DNA of 64,000 bases from Bacteroides neonati (GTDB lineage Bacteria; Bacteroidota; Bacteroidia; Bacteroidales; Bacteroidaceae): contig NZ_HG726020.1 of NCBI RefSeq assembly GCF_000499785.1, positions 1,282,316 through 1,346,315 of the forward strand. Reading direction: 5' to 3'. Every line of letters starts with the position of its first letter. Position 1 is the first letter of the stretch. The position numbers and the translations under genes are program-made. Shown here piece after piece: positions 42,004 to 50,710 of the stretch. The notes under the pieces are model-generated. The model had not been told where the DNA came from, did no database searches, and saw only the letters and a list, made by a program, of their open reading frames with translations.

Positions 42004-42090
42004 AAGAGTACGTAATTAACAGCTAGTTAAATACGTACTCTTGGTGTATAACAGTACGTACTCTTGCATCCAATGAGTACGTACTCTTGC
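42004..42090. terminator. Convergent terminator with extra iterated arms
   Basis: A 17-bp stem with one mismatch (AAGAGTACGTAATTAAC at 42004-42020 pairing with 42026-42042). On the minus strand it is followed by U-rich TTTTTATTAT, so it fits termination of the alcohol dehydrogenase gene. Two further copies of AGTACGTACTCTTG follow at 42053-42067 and 42076-42090, in the same orientation as the right arm. Confidence 0.7.
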
Positions 42091-42155
42091 CCGGCTTGTT
42101 ATTTGTTGGATTTTAACGAATGTAAAATTAGTCTATTTGAGAAAAGACACAACTG

Positions 42156-43307
42156 TTAAATGGCAATCTTTGCACCGTCGTAGCAAGCTTGAAAGAGTTG
42201 TGCCAACTCCTCTTTGCTAGGCTGACGAGGATTGAAACCCGTACAAGGATCTGCCAATGCATTAGTAGCAATATAGTCCAGGTTTTTCTCCCAAGTTGCT
42301 TTGTCTACACCATATGCCGAAACAGAATCAATAACTCCTATATTGAATCGCAATGACTCTATTTTTTGAGCAAATTCTTCAGCAGTATTCAGTCCGCAGG
42401 CTTCTGCCAACTTATTGTAACGATTGGTCACTTTACTATTGAAACGTATCACATTGGGTAGTACGATAGCATTGGCACAACCATGAGGAATGTGATACAT
42501 ACCACCTAATTGGTGAGCCAAAGAGTGGGCAATACCCAACCAAGAGTTGGTAAATGCGAAACCACCCATGGCAGATGCATCATGCATATTTTGACGAGCC
42601 ACCAGATCGGTGGGGTTCATGACCACATTCTCCAGATTATCAAATATTAATTCCATTCCCCCTTTGGCCAATGCATCAGCGTAATTGTCGTCAATATTCG
42701 ATACATAAGCTTCAATGCAGTGAGTGAGAGCATCTAAACCGGTATGAGCCGTAACACTTTTAGGCATTGTTTTACAAAGGTCACCATCAATAATAGCAAT
42801 ATCAGGAGTCAACTCATAAGAAACAACGGGGTATTTAACGCCTTTTTCGCGGTCGGTGATAACAGCCAATCCGGTCATTTCAGTTCCAGTACCGCTTGTC
42901 GTTGGAATGGCTACGAAACGTGCCTTGTCGCGCAAAGCAGGAATAGAAAAGGGCACTGCGGCTTCGGCAAATGTAAGTTCAGGATATTCATAAAACACCC
43001 ACATCATCTTTGCCGCATCAATGCAAGAGCATCCGCCTAAACCAATAACCCAGTCGGGTTGAAATGCTTTAAACTCTTCAGCACCTTTCATTACCGTATC
43101 AACAGAAGGATCGTCTTCAACACCCGCAAATACGGTACTTTCAATGCCGGCTTCTTTTAAATAAGACAAAGCCCGATCAAGCACACCATTGCGCTGAACA
43201 GAACCTTTGCCACACACCACAATTGCCTTTTTACCTTTAATTTTTTTCAATTCTTCAAGAGAACCTATACCGTGATAGGTCTCGGCTGTAACATACAATT
43301 TGCTCAT
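42156..43307 (-). CDS. Iron-containing alcohol dehydrogenase
   Basis: A group III, NAD(P)-dependent alcohol dehydrogenase of about 383 residues. The nucleotide-binding motif is GLGGCSCIDAAK (a variant of GGGSxxDxAK), followed by PTTSGTGTEMTG. Metal ligands sit in HTGLDALTHCIEA and GIAHSLAHQLGG...IPHG. The substrate is unclear; butanol, lactaldehyde or 1,2-diol conversions are all possible. An AraC regulator on the same strand lies directly upstream, suggesting inducible use. Confidence 0.92.
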   Translation of the reverse strand: MSKLYVTAETYHGIGSLEELKKIKGKKAIVVCGKGSVQRNGVLDRALSYLKEAGIESTVFAGVEDDPSVDTVMKGAEEFKAFQPDWVIGLGGCSCIDAAKMMWVFYEYPELTFAEAAVPFSIPALRDKARFVAIPTTSGTGTEMTGLAVITDREKGVKYPVVSYELTPDIAIIDGDLCKTMPKSVTAHTGLDALTHCIEAYVSNIDDNYADALAKGGMELIFDNLENVVMNPTDLVARQNMHDASAMGGFAFTNSWLGIAHSLAHQLGGMYHIPHGCANAIVLPNVIRFNSKVTNRYNKLAEACGLNTAEEFAQKIESLRFNIGVIDSVSAYGVDKATWEKNLDYIATNALADPCTGFNPRQPSKEELAQLFQACYDGAKIAI

Positions 43308-43339
43308 CACTTTAATTCTTTAAATTAATTTTTATGATG

Positions 43340-43347
43340 CAAAGGTA
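43340..43347 (-). promoter_or_regulatory. -7 box of the alcohol dehydrogenase gene
   Basis: TACCTTTG on the minus strand, 33 bp before the ATG at 43307. No clear -33 TTTG is visible, consistent with a promoter that needs an activator such as the neighbouring AraC protein. Confidence 0.45.
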
Positions 43348-43386
43348 CGCGACATGCGCTGTAGAGAAGTTATAAATTAGTGCCTA

Positions 43387-44262
43387 TTACTTATAAATAT
43401 GCGCCAACTGGTATTTTAATTCGGAAGGTGTGCAATTTGCTTTCGAAGCAATAAACTTATTGAGTGCCGACTGTGAGTCGAAACCTAAATCAAAAGCTAT
43501 CTCTTTGATAGAATAATCAAAGAAAACAAGCAGGCGTTTGATTTCGAGCAAAGTACGTTCATGTATAACGGCCAAAGCCGTTTCGCCAGTGTATTGATTA
43601 CATATCGAATTAAGCTTCTTGGTGGTTATTCCAAGTTGCCCGGCATAGTTTTGCACCGTGCGACATACACGAAATTGCTCCTCTACTAAATCTTTGAACT
43701 GCAGAAAAATAGTAGCTTCTTCTGTTTCGGACCGCGAAGGCTCACGATCTGTTCCCAACTCCATTAGTTGCAAAAGAATGATTTTTATATAGAACTTGAT
43801 TTGCTCTTTCTTCGCGATAGAGAGATTCTCGTAAAGTTCCTTAATCTGTAAAACAACTTTACAAATAGATAAATAATCATCTGCCGAAGGACAAATATAA
43901 TTAAGTCGCTGCTGAAGAGAAATAGTATAGGCACTCAGTTCTGTCTTCAGTACTGCCGAGCAAAACAACTCGTCGCAGAACATGATGACATATCCTTGTG
44001 CATCATCCGAAAAAGTGATTTGATGAAACTGCTTAGGAAATAAAACGGAAATAGTGCCGGCACTCATGTGATAAGTATCAAACTCGATACGATGGACTGC
44101 CGAACCTTTATCAAGAACAACTATCTGATAGTAATCGTGGCGATGAGGAAGTGTTTCGTCATTGGGCGATTCATGACAAAGCCTTTCTAAATTAAAGGCT
44201 ATACAAGGTTTATGGGCCGCCTGAAAATAAGACTCTAACGTATACAAAGGTAAATCATTCAT
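43387..44262 (-). CDS. AraC family transcriptional regulator
   Basis: About 291 residues from ATG 44262 (MNDLPLYTLESYF). A cupin-like sensor domain (LPHRHDYYQIVVLDKG, PKQFHQITF) is followed by two C-terminal helix-turn-helix motifs, the second being DSQSALNKFIASKANCTPSE. The effector is unknown. It lies 79 bp upstream of the alcohol dehydrogenase on the same strand and is its likely regulator. Confidence 0.9.
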   Translation of the reverse strand: MNDLPLYTLESYFQAAHKPCIAFNLERLCHESPNDETLPHRHDYYQIVVLDKGSAVHRIEFDTYHMSAGTISVLFPKQFHQITFSDDAQGYVIMFCDELFCSAVLKTELSAYTISLQQRLNYICPSADDYLSICKVVLQIKELYENLSIAKKEQIKFYIKIILLQLMELGTDREPSRSETEEATIFLQFKDLVEEQFRVCRTVQNYAGQLGITTKKLNSICNQYTGETALAVIHERTLLEIKRLLVFFDYSIKEIAFDLGFDSQSALNKFIASKANCTPSELKYQLAHIYK

Positions 44263-44314
44263 AAACAATAATTTGATAGACAATTACAATAAACAGCTAC
44301 TTACTCAGGGGAAA

Positions 44315-45313
44315 TCACTTCATTCTCTTCAGCTTTACAATTTCACCCAGGGCAGGAATGGCAACCTTCACATTACGCTCCTTGGCTTCGGCAGCAAATA
44401 CTTTGGGGGGATCGTGCAGGGGTTCGTCCGAAAGATCGAACGTTCCATAATGCATGGGTATGGTTAATCCGGCTTGCATTTCCAAAGCAGCAGTCAGCGA
44501 CTCGGAAGGCGAAATATGATTGGGGCGCATAAACCAGCGAGGTTTGTAGGCACCAATCCCTACCAATGCGTAATCGGGTGCACCAAAGTAATCGGGAACT
44601 TCAGAAAAATGGGGAGAATAACCCGTATCGCCACTATAATAGAGAGATAGCGATTCGGCTTGCAGCATGAAGGCACCCCACAAACGCTGTCCACCATCAC
44701 GAAAAGATCGCTTACTCCAGTGCTGAGCAGGCAGAAAGGTAATTTTCAATTGTTCATCCTTGAGCTGCTGATACCAACTCGCCTCAATGACCTCGAGATC
44801 GGGAAACCAGCTTCGGATAAGCTGCCCGGTGCCCAAGCCGCAGAACAGTTTCATCTGCGGATTATTAAGCAATAGGCGAGCCACGCTTTTTCGGTTTAAA
44901 TGATCAAAGTGATCGTGACTGATTAATAAATAATCAATATCGGTAAAGATGTCGGGATGGGCAGGAAATTGACTTTGCCGGCGCACAAAAGGAATGCTGC
45001 CAAAAACCGGATCGAACATAATCCGCTTGCCCGACAATTGCAGGAAGAACGAATTATGTCCGAGCCATATTAGTGAGTCGCCCACCACACCATCGAGCGA
45101 TTGCAGGTAATTGACTTGAGGATTCCACTTCTCATCACGCTTCTCCTTGCGTTGCGGATTGGGAGAGAAACGCCACTTCAGTACGCTACCCATACCGGGG
45201 CGAAAACGATGCTGACGATTAAAAAAACGTCCGCGTACCGTCGGATTACCTCTCCAATGAGGATTGACTGTTGTCAACCGGTCATTTCTTCTAAAACAAA
45301 TATGTTCGCCCAT
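44315..45313 (-). CDS. MBL-fold metallo-hydrolase, NAPE-PLD-like
   Basis: 332 residues. The metal-binding SHDHFDHLN motif is present, with LPAQHWSKRS and LYYSGDTGYS and a late PMHYGTFDLSDEP. The AQHW...LWGAF spacing is characteristic of the N-acyl-phosphatidylethanolamine phospholipase D-like group. Bacterial members are often of unknown substrate. The first 65 residues are basic and not part of the core. It is monocistronic in appearance. Confidence 0.88.
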   Translation of the reverse strand: MGEHICFRRNDRLTTVNPHWRGNPTVRGRFFNRQHRFRPGMGSVLKWRFSPNPQRKEKRDEKWNPQVNYLQSLDGVVGDSLIWLGHNSFFLQLSGKRIMFDPVFGSIPFVRRQSQFPAHPDIFTDIDYLLISHDHFDHLNRKSVARLLLNNPQMKLFCGLGTGQLIRSWFPDLEVIEASWYQQLKDEQLKITFLPAQHWSKRSFRDGGQRLWGAFMLQAESLSLYYSGDTGYSPHFSEVPDYFGAPDYALVGIGAYKPRWFMRPNHISPSESLTAALEMQAGLTIPMHYGTFDLSDEPLHDPPKVFAAEAKERNVKVAIPALGEIVKLKRMK

Positions 45314-45380
45314 ATAATTTATGTATCAAGAAACACCCGCAAAGATAACCGATTTATGTGTATCTGAAATGAAAAATAAA

Positions 45381-46478
45381 TTAAACAGGGTGAATACCGT
45401 ATAACGGGAGCTGCCAGCCTAAGCTAAACATATTGAGCAAGAAAACAACCAAGGCAACGACCCATACAATAAATAAAGTCCACTTGACACCGGTATTCAT
45501 CGGAGACCAATGAAATGTTTGCTGCAAAGCCGTATAAAGAATACTCAAGATAGGAATAGCAAGTAGTGCAATACCGGCCATACTACCTCCTACCACCATC
45601 AGTGGAGAAACCGATTCCAAAGGAGCCCAGTCTACCAAAGGAAACATATGATACAGAACGGTTCCACCCCCGGCTAGCAGCATTACAAAAGCAACAAGCA
45701 AAAGCAGAAAAAGAAGAGCCATCACAAATAGCACCGGACTAAAAATGACCGCCAAAACAATCAGACAAGCCTTCAGTACAACGCCGGCTACCTGCACCAA
45801 CGTATCACCCAGTTTCTGAAGAAAAGTACGCGGTTTGTCAGACTTCATATAATCGTTTACACCATTGGCCACCTTCTCAAAGCCATCGGTAACCGTTTTG
45901 CCGATATTCTCTACGGTAACCGCCTGCCCCCGCATATGAAGTTTATCGGTAGCCGTACGCGCCTCGGGTATTACAATCCAGGCAATGATGTACAGAAATA
46001 ACATGGGGCAATAAGGCACAAAAAGCAAACAGATAAACAACACGCGCACCAAGGTGACATCCCAATCTAAATAGGCCGCTATGCCGGAAGCAACACCTCC
46101 CAAAATTCGATTGTCGGGGTTGCGAAACAAACGATGGCGGTAAGTGGTGTGAGTACCCTGTGCATTTGTATCGGACGCATTACCTTTCTGGTCGGATGAA
46201 CTGTCTGAGGTCGGTTCGTCATCAAAATCTTCGGGCTTACCCACCCGCGAAATCACCTCTTCCACATCGGCAATATTGATAACTTGCGAACCCGCATTTA
46301 TCTTCTCGCCGAAAAGCTCGGAAATACGATTTTCAATATCGTCGACTATTTCCTCGGCTCCTTCTTGTTTGCGAAAATGCACTTTGAGGTTGCACAGGTA
46401 ATTGTCTAATAAACGGTAGGCGTCTTCATCAATATGAAAGACGGTTCCACCCAGGTTGACTGTTAATGTCTTTTTCAT
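45381..46478 (-). CDS. PspC domain membrane protein
   Basis: About 365 residues from ATG 46478 (MKKTLTVNLGGTVFHIDEDA). The N-terminal segment is a conserved Bacteroidetes domain (LFGEKINAG, VISRVGKPEDFD). A PspC module follows (NRILGGVASGIAAYLDWDVT plus a membrane helix), then three or four more membrane helices. PspC modules take part in envelope-stress sensing in other bacteria. It is preceded 22 bp upstream by a PadR gene, which probably controls the pair. Confidence 0.88.
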   Translation of the reverse strand: MKKTLTVNLGGTVFHIDEDAYRLLDNYLCNLKVHFRKQEGAEEIVDDIENRISELFGEKINAGSQVINIADVEEVISRVGKPEDFDDEPTSDSSSDQKGNASDTNAQGTHTTYRHRLFRNPDNRILGGVASGIAAYLDWDVTLVRVLFICLLFVPYCPMLFLYIIAWIVIPEARTATDKLHMRGQAVTVENIGKTVTDGFEKVANGVNDYMKSDKPRTFLQKLGDTLVQVAGVVLKACLIVLAVIFSPVLFVMALLFLLLLVAFVMLLAGGGTVLYHMFPLVDWAPLESVSPLMVVGGSMAGIALLAIPILSILYTALQQTFHWSPMNTGVKWTLFIVWVVALVVFLLNMFSLGWQLPLYGIHPV

Positions 46479-46500
46479 GGTTATATCTTTATTTATAGAA

Positions 46501-46827
46501 TTATTTGTTAGCAATATGAGTCACAGTTTCATTCAATTCACGCCACGAGTTTTCGAGTTCGCAAAGAAACTCCTCTCCTTTCTCGGTGAGTGTATAATAC
46601 TTTCGAGGAGGTCCCAGAGTCGATTCAACCCATTCATAACTCAAAAGATCGTCATTTTTAAGACGAGTAAGCAACGGGTATAGTGTGCCCTCGACTACAA
46701 TCAGCTTTGCCTCTTTGAGCTTTTGAATAATATCAGAAGCATAGGCAGGCTCCTTGTGGAGCAATAGCATGATGCAATATTCGAGCATCCCTTTGCGCAT
46801 TTGCGATTTTACATTATCAACATACAT
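46501..46827 (-). CDS. PadR family transcriptional regulator
   Basis: A 108-residue winged helix-turn-helix protein: YCIMLLLHKEPAYASDIIQK, then EGTLYPLLTRLKNDDLL, then PPRKYYTLTEKGEEFL. Short PadR proteins beside membrane-stress genes usually repress their own operon. A TATATTTG -7 box (46850-46857) precedes it. Confidence 0.93.
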   Translation of the reverse strand: MYVDNVKSQMRKGMLEYCIMLLLHKEPAYASDIIQKLKEAKLIVVEGTLYPLLTRLKNDDLLSYEWVESTLGPPRKYYTLTEKGEEFLCELENSWRELNETVTHIANK

Positions 46828-46987
46828 AAGCTTTTTCTTTAATACGCCACAAATATATGTATTATCATAGTACTATGTTATGCAAAGTACTATATTTTAA
46901 TAAAAATTAATCTATTAACGTTCATTCGGTTTATTATCCATAGAAATAATACGTATCTTTGCTGCCTATAGATATAAACAAAAAAAT

Positions 46988-47491
46988 ATGTTGACTATTC
47001 GAAAAGCAAGTACAGACGATTGCAATTTTATCAACACGTTGGCTTCTATTGCATTTCCGGCTACCTATCGAGACATTCTATCGCCCCAACAGCTCGACTA
47101 TATGATGGAGTGGATGTATGCTCCCCACCGGATAGAGAAACAAATGACAGAAGAAGGACATGTTTATTTCATAGCTTACCTAAATGACGAAGCTTGTGGC
47201 TATCTGTCGGTACAGCCGCAGGAGAATGCAATATTTCATTTGCAGAAAATCTACGTGCTGCCTTCTTTTCAAAAGAAAGGGATTGGGCAGTTTTTATTCG
47301 AACAAGCTGTTCGATACATCAAAGAGATACACCCCGAACCTTGTTTGATGGAGTTAAATGTGAATCGCAACAACAAAGCAGTATATTTCTATGAGCGAAT
47401 GGGCATGAAGAAGCTGCGCGAAGGCGATTTTGACATTGGAAACGGGTATTATATGAACGATTATATCATGGGATTGGAATTATGGAATTAA
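46988..47491 (+). CDS. GNAT family N-acetyltransferase
   Basis: 167 residues. The acetyl-CoA binding motif is VLPSFQKKGIGQFLFEQAVR, followed by LELNVNRNNKAVYFYERMGM, the usual RimI/PA-like signature. The acceptor substrate cannot be told from sequence. TATCTTTG at 46954-46961 is a good -7 box. It overlaps the following Crp-like gene by 10 bp. Confidence 0.9.
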   Translation: MLTIRKASTDDCNFINTLASIAFPATYRDILSPQQLDYMMEWMYAPHRIEKQMTEEGHVYFIAYLNDEACGYLSVQPQENAIFHLQKIYVLPSFQKKGIGQFLFEQAVRYIKEIHPEPCLMELNVNRNNKAVYFYERMGMKKLREGDFDIGNGYYMNDYIMGLELWN

Positions 47492-48063
47492 GAAAGGAAA
47501 CAGTTCGTGCAATAGTGAATTCCCGCTTGCCGGAAATGACAGAAGAGGGACGACTACTTCTAGAAAATATACTGATTTGCAAAGAGATACAGAAAGGCGA
47601 ATTGGCTCTCAATGAAGGAGATATATGCCATGACATTATATTTGTAGGAAAGGGAATGTTGAGGCAATTTTACTACAAAAACGGAAAAGATGTAACAGAG
47701 CATTTCTCATACGAAGGATGCACGGTTATGTGTATCGAGAGTCTGTTGAAGCAAGAACCTACCCGGTTGATGGTAGAAGCCTTGGAGCCATCTACCATTT
47801 ATCTGCTTCCCTATCGTACGTTGCTAAATCTGATCGAAAGATCGGCCGAAATCAATCTGCTGTATCGTCGGATATTGGAGTATTCGCTGATTGTATCGCA
47901 AGTCAAAGCCGATTCCTGGCGATTTGAAACAGCACGCGAACGCTATCATTTATTGCAAAAGAATCATCCGGAAATCATTAAACGGGCACCTCTGTCACAC
48001 ATTGCATCTTACCTGCTCATGACACCCGAAACGCTAAGCAGGGTACGCGCAGGGATACTTTAA
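47482..48063 (+). CDS. Crp/Fnr family transcriptional regulator
   Basis: 193 residues. A cyclic-nucleotide-binding-type beta barrel (LALNEGDICHDIIFVGKG, FSYEGCTVMC) is joined by a long helix to a short C-terminal helix-turn-helix (LSHIASYLLMTPETLSRVR). No residues for haem or Fe-S are seen; the ligand is unknown. It is co-transcribed with the acetyltransferase through a 10-bp overlap and ends convergently to an AraC gene. Confidence 0.9.
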   Translation: MELRKETVRAIVNSRLPEMTEEGRLLLENILICKEIQKGELALNEGDICHDIIFVGKGMLRQFYYKNGKDVTEHFSYEGCTVMCIESLLKQEPTRLMVEALEPSTIYLLPYRTLLNLIERSAEINLLYRRILEYSLIVSQVKADSWRFETARERYHLLQKNHPEIIKRAPLSHIASYLLMTPETLSRVRAGIL

Positions 48064-48092
48064 AAGATGAAGTAAGGTGTTAAATGGATTTC

Positions 48093-48971
48093 TTATCGCT
48101 TGCGGTATTCGCGAGGCGAGAGTCCCACTGCATGCTTAAAATACTTACCAAAAAAGGATTGGTTGGCAAAATGCAAGGACTCGGCAATCTCTTGTATACT
48201 CATCTCGGACGACATAAGCAATGCCTTGGCTTCGAGAATCACAAAGTCATCAATCCATTTTCCAGCCGTTTTGCCACTCACCTCTTTCACAACACCCGAC
48301 AGATGCTTGGCTGTGAGACAGAGTTTATCAGCGTAATAGCTAACGGATCGTTGGTTTCGGTAATTTTCGGCTACTTCACGTAGAAACTTCTCCATCAACT
48401 CCTCTTTCCGAGTCATGACCCTTAACTTTTGAGGCATGCAACGCTGATAAATATGATGAAGTTCGTAAAAAAGAGAAAGCAAAATATTTTGGATAATCTC
48501 TTTGCGGTAGATATTGTGAGACATGCGTACTCTACTCCAAAGAAAAGAATGATATTCCAACAAACAATCTACATCATCCTGAGCCAAGGCAAGTGTGGGG
48601 CTTTCTTTTACATCAAACATAAATGTGAGCATCTGTGTGATACGGGGAAACGTATCATCGACAAAGCCCTTGGAAACCACAATAAAAACTCCGGCAAAAT
48701 CATCGCTCTTACTGATATTCTGAACAATCTGATCGGGAAGGGTAATTAACAACGTATGAGCCGTTAAGGTATATTCTTGTAGATTAATGCTAACCTTATA
48801 ACTTCCCTTCAGGCAAAGGCTTACCACAGACGCATTCATACGACTGGGGTAGCCTCTTACCGGAAGTTCGGAAATATCATCGAAGATAGCAAAATCGTTA
48901 TCAATAAAATCGATGTTTTGCAAACAGCGTACATGGTCTATCTCTACCAATGGGATGGCGTTTATATCCAT
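48093..48971 (-). CDS. AraC family transcriptional regulator
   Basis: 292 residues. The N-terminal sensor is cupin-like (SLCLKGSYKVSINLQEY). The C-terminal DNA-binding domain is YYADKLCLTAKHLSGVVKEV and ESLHFANQSFFGKYFKHAVG, ending SPREYRKR. The target is unknown. A TATCTTTG -7 box (48988-48995) lies just before the ATG. The broken TonB receptor gene ends 37 bp further upstream on the same strand. Confidence 0.92.
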   Translation of the reverse strand: MDINAIPLVEIDHVRCLQNIDFIDNDFAIFDDISELPVRGYPSRMNASVVSLCLKGSYKVSINLQEYTLTAHTLLITLPDQIVQNISKSDDFAGVFIVVSKGFVDDTFPRITQMLTFMFDVKESPTLALAQDDVDCLLEYHSFLWSRVRMSHNIYRKEIIQNILLSLFYELHHIYQRCMPQKLRVMTRKEELMEKFLREVAENYRNQRSVSYYADKLCLTAKHLSGVVKEVSGKTAGKWIDDFVILEAKALLMSSEMSIQEIAESLHFANQSFFGKYFKHAVGLSPREYRKR

Positions 48972-49007
48972 ATTTTATCTTTTTGCACAAAGATACATAT
49001 TAATCGA

Positions 49008-49123
49008 TTAATTCATAATCTTACATCCAATGAAAAAGGTACGAGGTTGTGTCGGTCCGTAAAAATAGCCCGAATCACGGAACTCTCCTTTATCGAGATC
49101 TTTCTGGAAACTATTGAATATAT
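49008..49123 (-). pseudogene. 3' end of TonB-dependent receptor cut off by the IS
   Basis: The minus strand reads IFNSFQKDLDKGEFRDSGYF, then a YGPTQPRTFFIG segment and a stop at 49008. This is a typical last-strand region of a TonB-dependent receptor. It continues exactly the frame left at 50711 by the 5' part once the IS and one ATATA copy are removed. It has no start of its own. Confidence 0.88.
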
Positions 49124-50710
49124 CCTCAAATCCGCAGCTAATTTATAACTGATTCAAATAGCGATTTAATTCACCTAATAGTTCCTACTCGTAGCTTTTC
49201 CCCCTGCTTTTCTCCTTGATTTCAGGTTATAGGGCATAGCTTCCCCTTTCCCCAGTTAGCTGAAGGCATAAGTAATCCCACGAAAAGTTGTTTTTACGGA
49301 CTCCAAAGCAACTTGTATGGTTTGTCGGAATAAATATTGAGTACCCATTGTCTGCCTGTCTTTACCCATTTCGCAGGAACTGTAATGAATCGAAAGATAA
49401 ATCGTTTGACTCGGCTTACCGGTTCAATATCTTCAAACACGGCTGCAACCTTCTCAATAAGGTAAGCATAAAAGTTTTTAGCCATGGCTGTAAGTAGCAG
49501 GAATACTGTATTCTCTTTGAGGAATGAACAGGGAAGATGACTCCACCCGAAATCGTTATTCATCATGTCGAATGTTCTTTCACAGGCTCCACGAGCATTG
49601 TAGAAGAGTACAATGTCTTTTTCAGAACTTTCATGGTCATTGGTTAAGATGCACCGATAGGTGTATTCACCATCAAATAGGTCCAATTGGTTGTCCTTAC
49701 GCTTTTGCCTTTGAATAACAAGTCGGTAGTTTTCTTCTTGCAAAAAGGAAGTAAAAGGTATGGAGGTCACTTCATAATTCTCGAAGTTGATTTCTTCTTT
49801 TTTCCAATCTGTGATTTTCGTCATTTCTTCATACAGAGACTGACATTTGCCGGCTCGTATGTAGAACTTGTTGCAGTAGCCATGTGTCATACGGATAATC
49901 TCTTCCGAATAAGAACCACAGTCCATCCGGCAACGGTCTATGAATATTCCCCTATCGGCCAAACGACGAAAAGTCCGTTGGAGCGTATCCGCTTGACGAA
50001 AACGGACATTTGCGTTTGCGGCCCGATTTTCCACACCAACAATGTTACCACCAATAGTTGCCGTGCCGGGGAAATAACCACGTTTTTTCTTGTAAGAATA
50101 CTGAGTGTCATACTTTTCTGTGGGAATAAACTGGTGGTCGAAGTCCAAGTTATAAAGCGTGTTTGGCTTGAGTTGTTCTGTTTGAAGGAGCATATCGAGC
50201 ATCAAACTATTAAGCTGTTCCGCCTTATTGAAAGCATAGCTTGCTCCTTTTTGGGAAGTATAGTGGATATCCAATTCTGCGAGTTCTTTTATGCCTCTCA
50301 ATAAAGTATCCGGACTGGGGATTTCAGTATCCGGGCGTAATTCAAGATGTTTGCCAAGGTGTTTGCCGATATCTTCGATGTGGTCACCGCCGCAATAGTA
50401 GATCCAAAATAGGCTCGAAATAATTTCGCTATATTGGTAACCGGCGTAGGAAGAACGTAATCCTAAAGATTTATCGATCACGGAATTCAGTCCTAAACGA
50501 GAAAATTCATCCATTGCGTAAAATATACCCCCAAAAGGAGTGATATTATCTGATTTTATGGCTATTTTTGTTGTCATATGCACAAGTACCTTTATGGTTT
50601 GTTTGGTAGCACTAATTTAGGTGAATCTTGTGACATAACCAAACCTTGAGGATGTTATTCATCCTCAAGTGTTTGGATTCTCTGAAAATAATATGACTGC
50701 GGATTTAAGG
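49124..50710 (-). mobile_element. IS1380-family insertion sequence (1587 bp)
   Basis: Bounded by imperfect terminal inverted repeats: CCTCAAATCCGCAG at 49124 and CCTTAAATCCGCAG read inward from 50710 (one mismatch in 14). It contains one transposase gene. The flanking 5-bp duplication and length suit IS1380. The ends are intact, so the element may still be active. Confidence 0.9.
49294..50577 (-). CDS. IS1380 family transposase
   Basis: A DDE transposase of about 427 residues. Features of IS1380 transposases are LNSVIDKSLGLRSS near the N-terminus, LDFDHQFIPTEKYDTQYSYK (first Asp region), CRMDCGSYSEEI (second Asp) and YNARGACERTFDMMNNDFGW (Glu region of the Y(x)2-R-x3-E type). The ATG at 50577 is preferred to a GTG six bases upstream. 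No frameshift is seen, so it is probably functional. Confidence 0.92.
   Translation of the reverse strand: MTTKIAIKSDNITPFGGIFYAMDEFSRLGLNSVIDKSLGLRSSYAGYQYSEIISSLFWIYYCGGDHIEDIGKHLGKHLELRPDTEIPSPDTLLRGIKELAELDIHYTSQKGASYAFNKAEQLNSLMLDMLLQTEQLKPNTLYNLDFDHQFIPTEKYDTQYSYKKKRGYFPGTATIGGNIVGVENRAANANVRFRQADTLQRTFRRLADRGIFIDRCRMDCGSYSEEIIRMTHGYCNKFYIRAGKCQSLYEEMTKITDWKKEEINFENYEVTSIPFTSFLQEENYRLVIQRQKRKDNQLDLFDGEYTYRCILTNDHESSEKDIVLFYNARGACERTFDMMNNDFGWSHLPCSFLKENTVFLLLTAMAKNFYAYLIEKVAAVFEDIEPVSRVKRFIFRFITVPAKWVKTGRQWVLNIYSDKPYKLLWSP

Noticed and set aside
42032..42090. Iterons of a replication origin
   Set aside because: Three short copies between convergent gene ends, with no replication gene. 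A terminator explains them better.
49687..50304. 205-codon plus-strand frame in the IS
   Set aside because: Antisense to the transposase and cysteine/histidine-rich in a shadow-like way.
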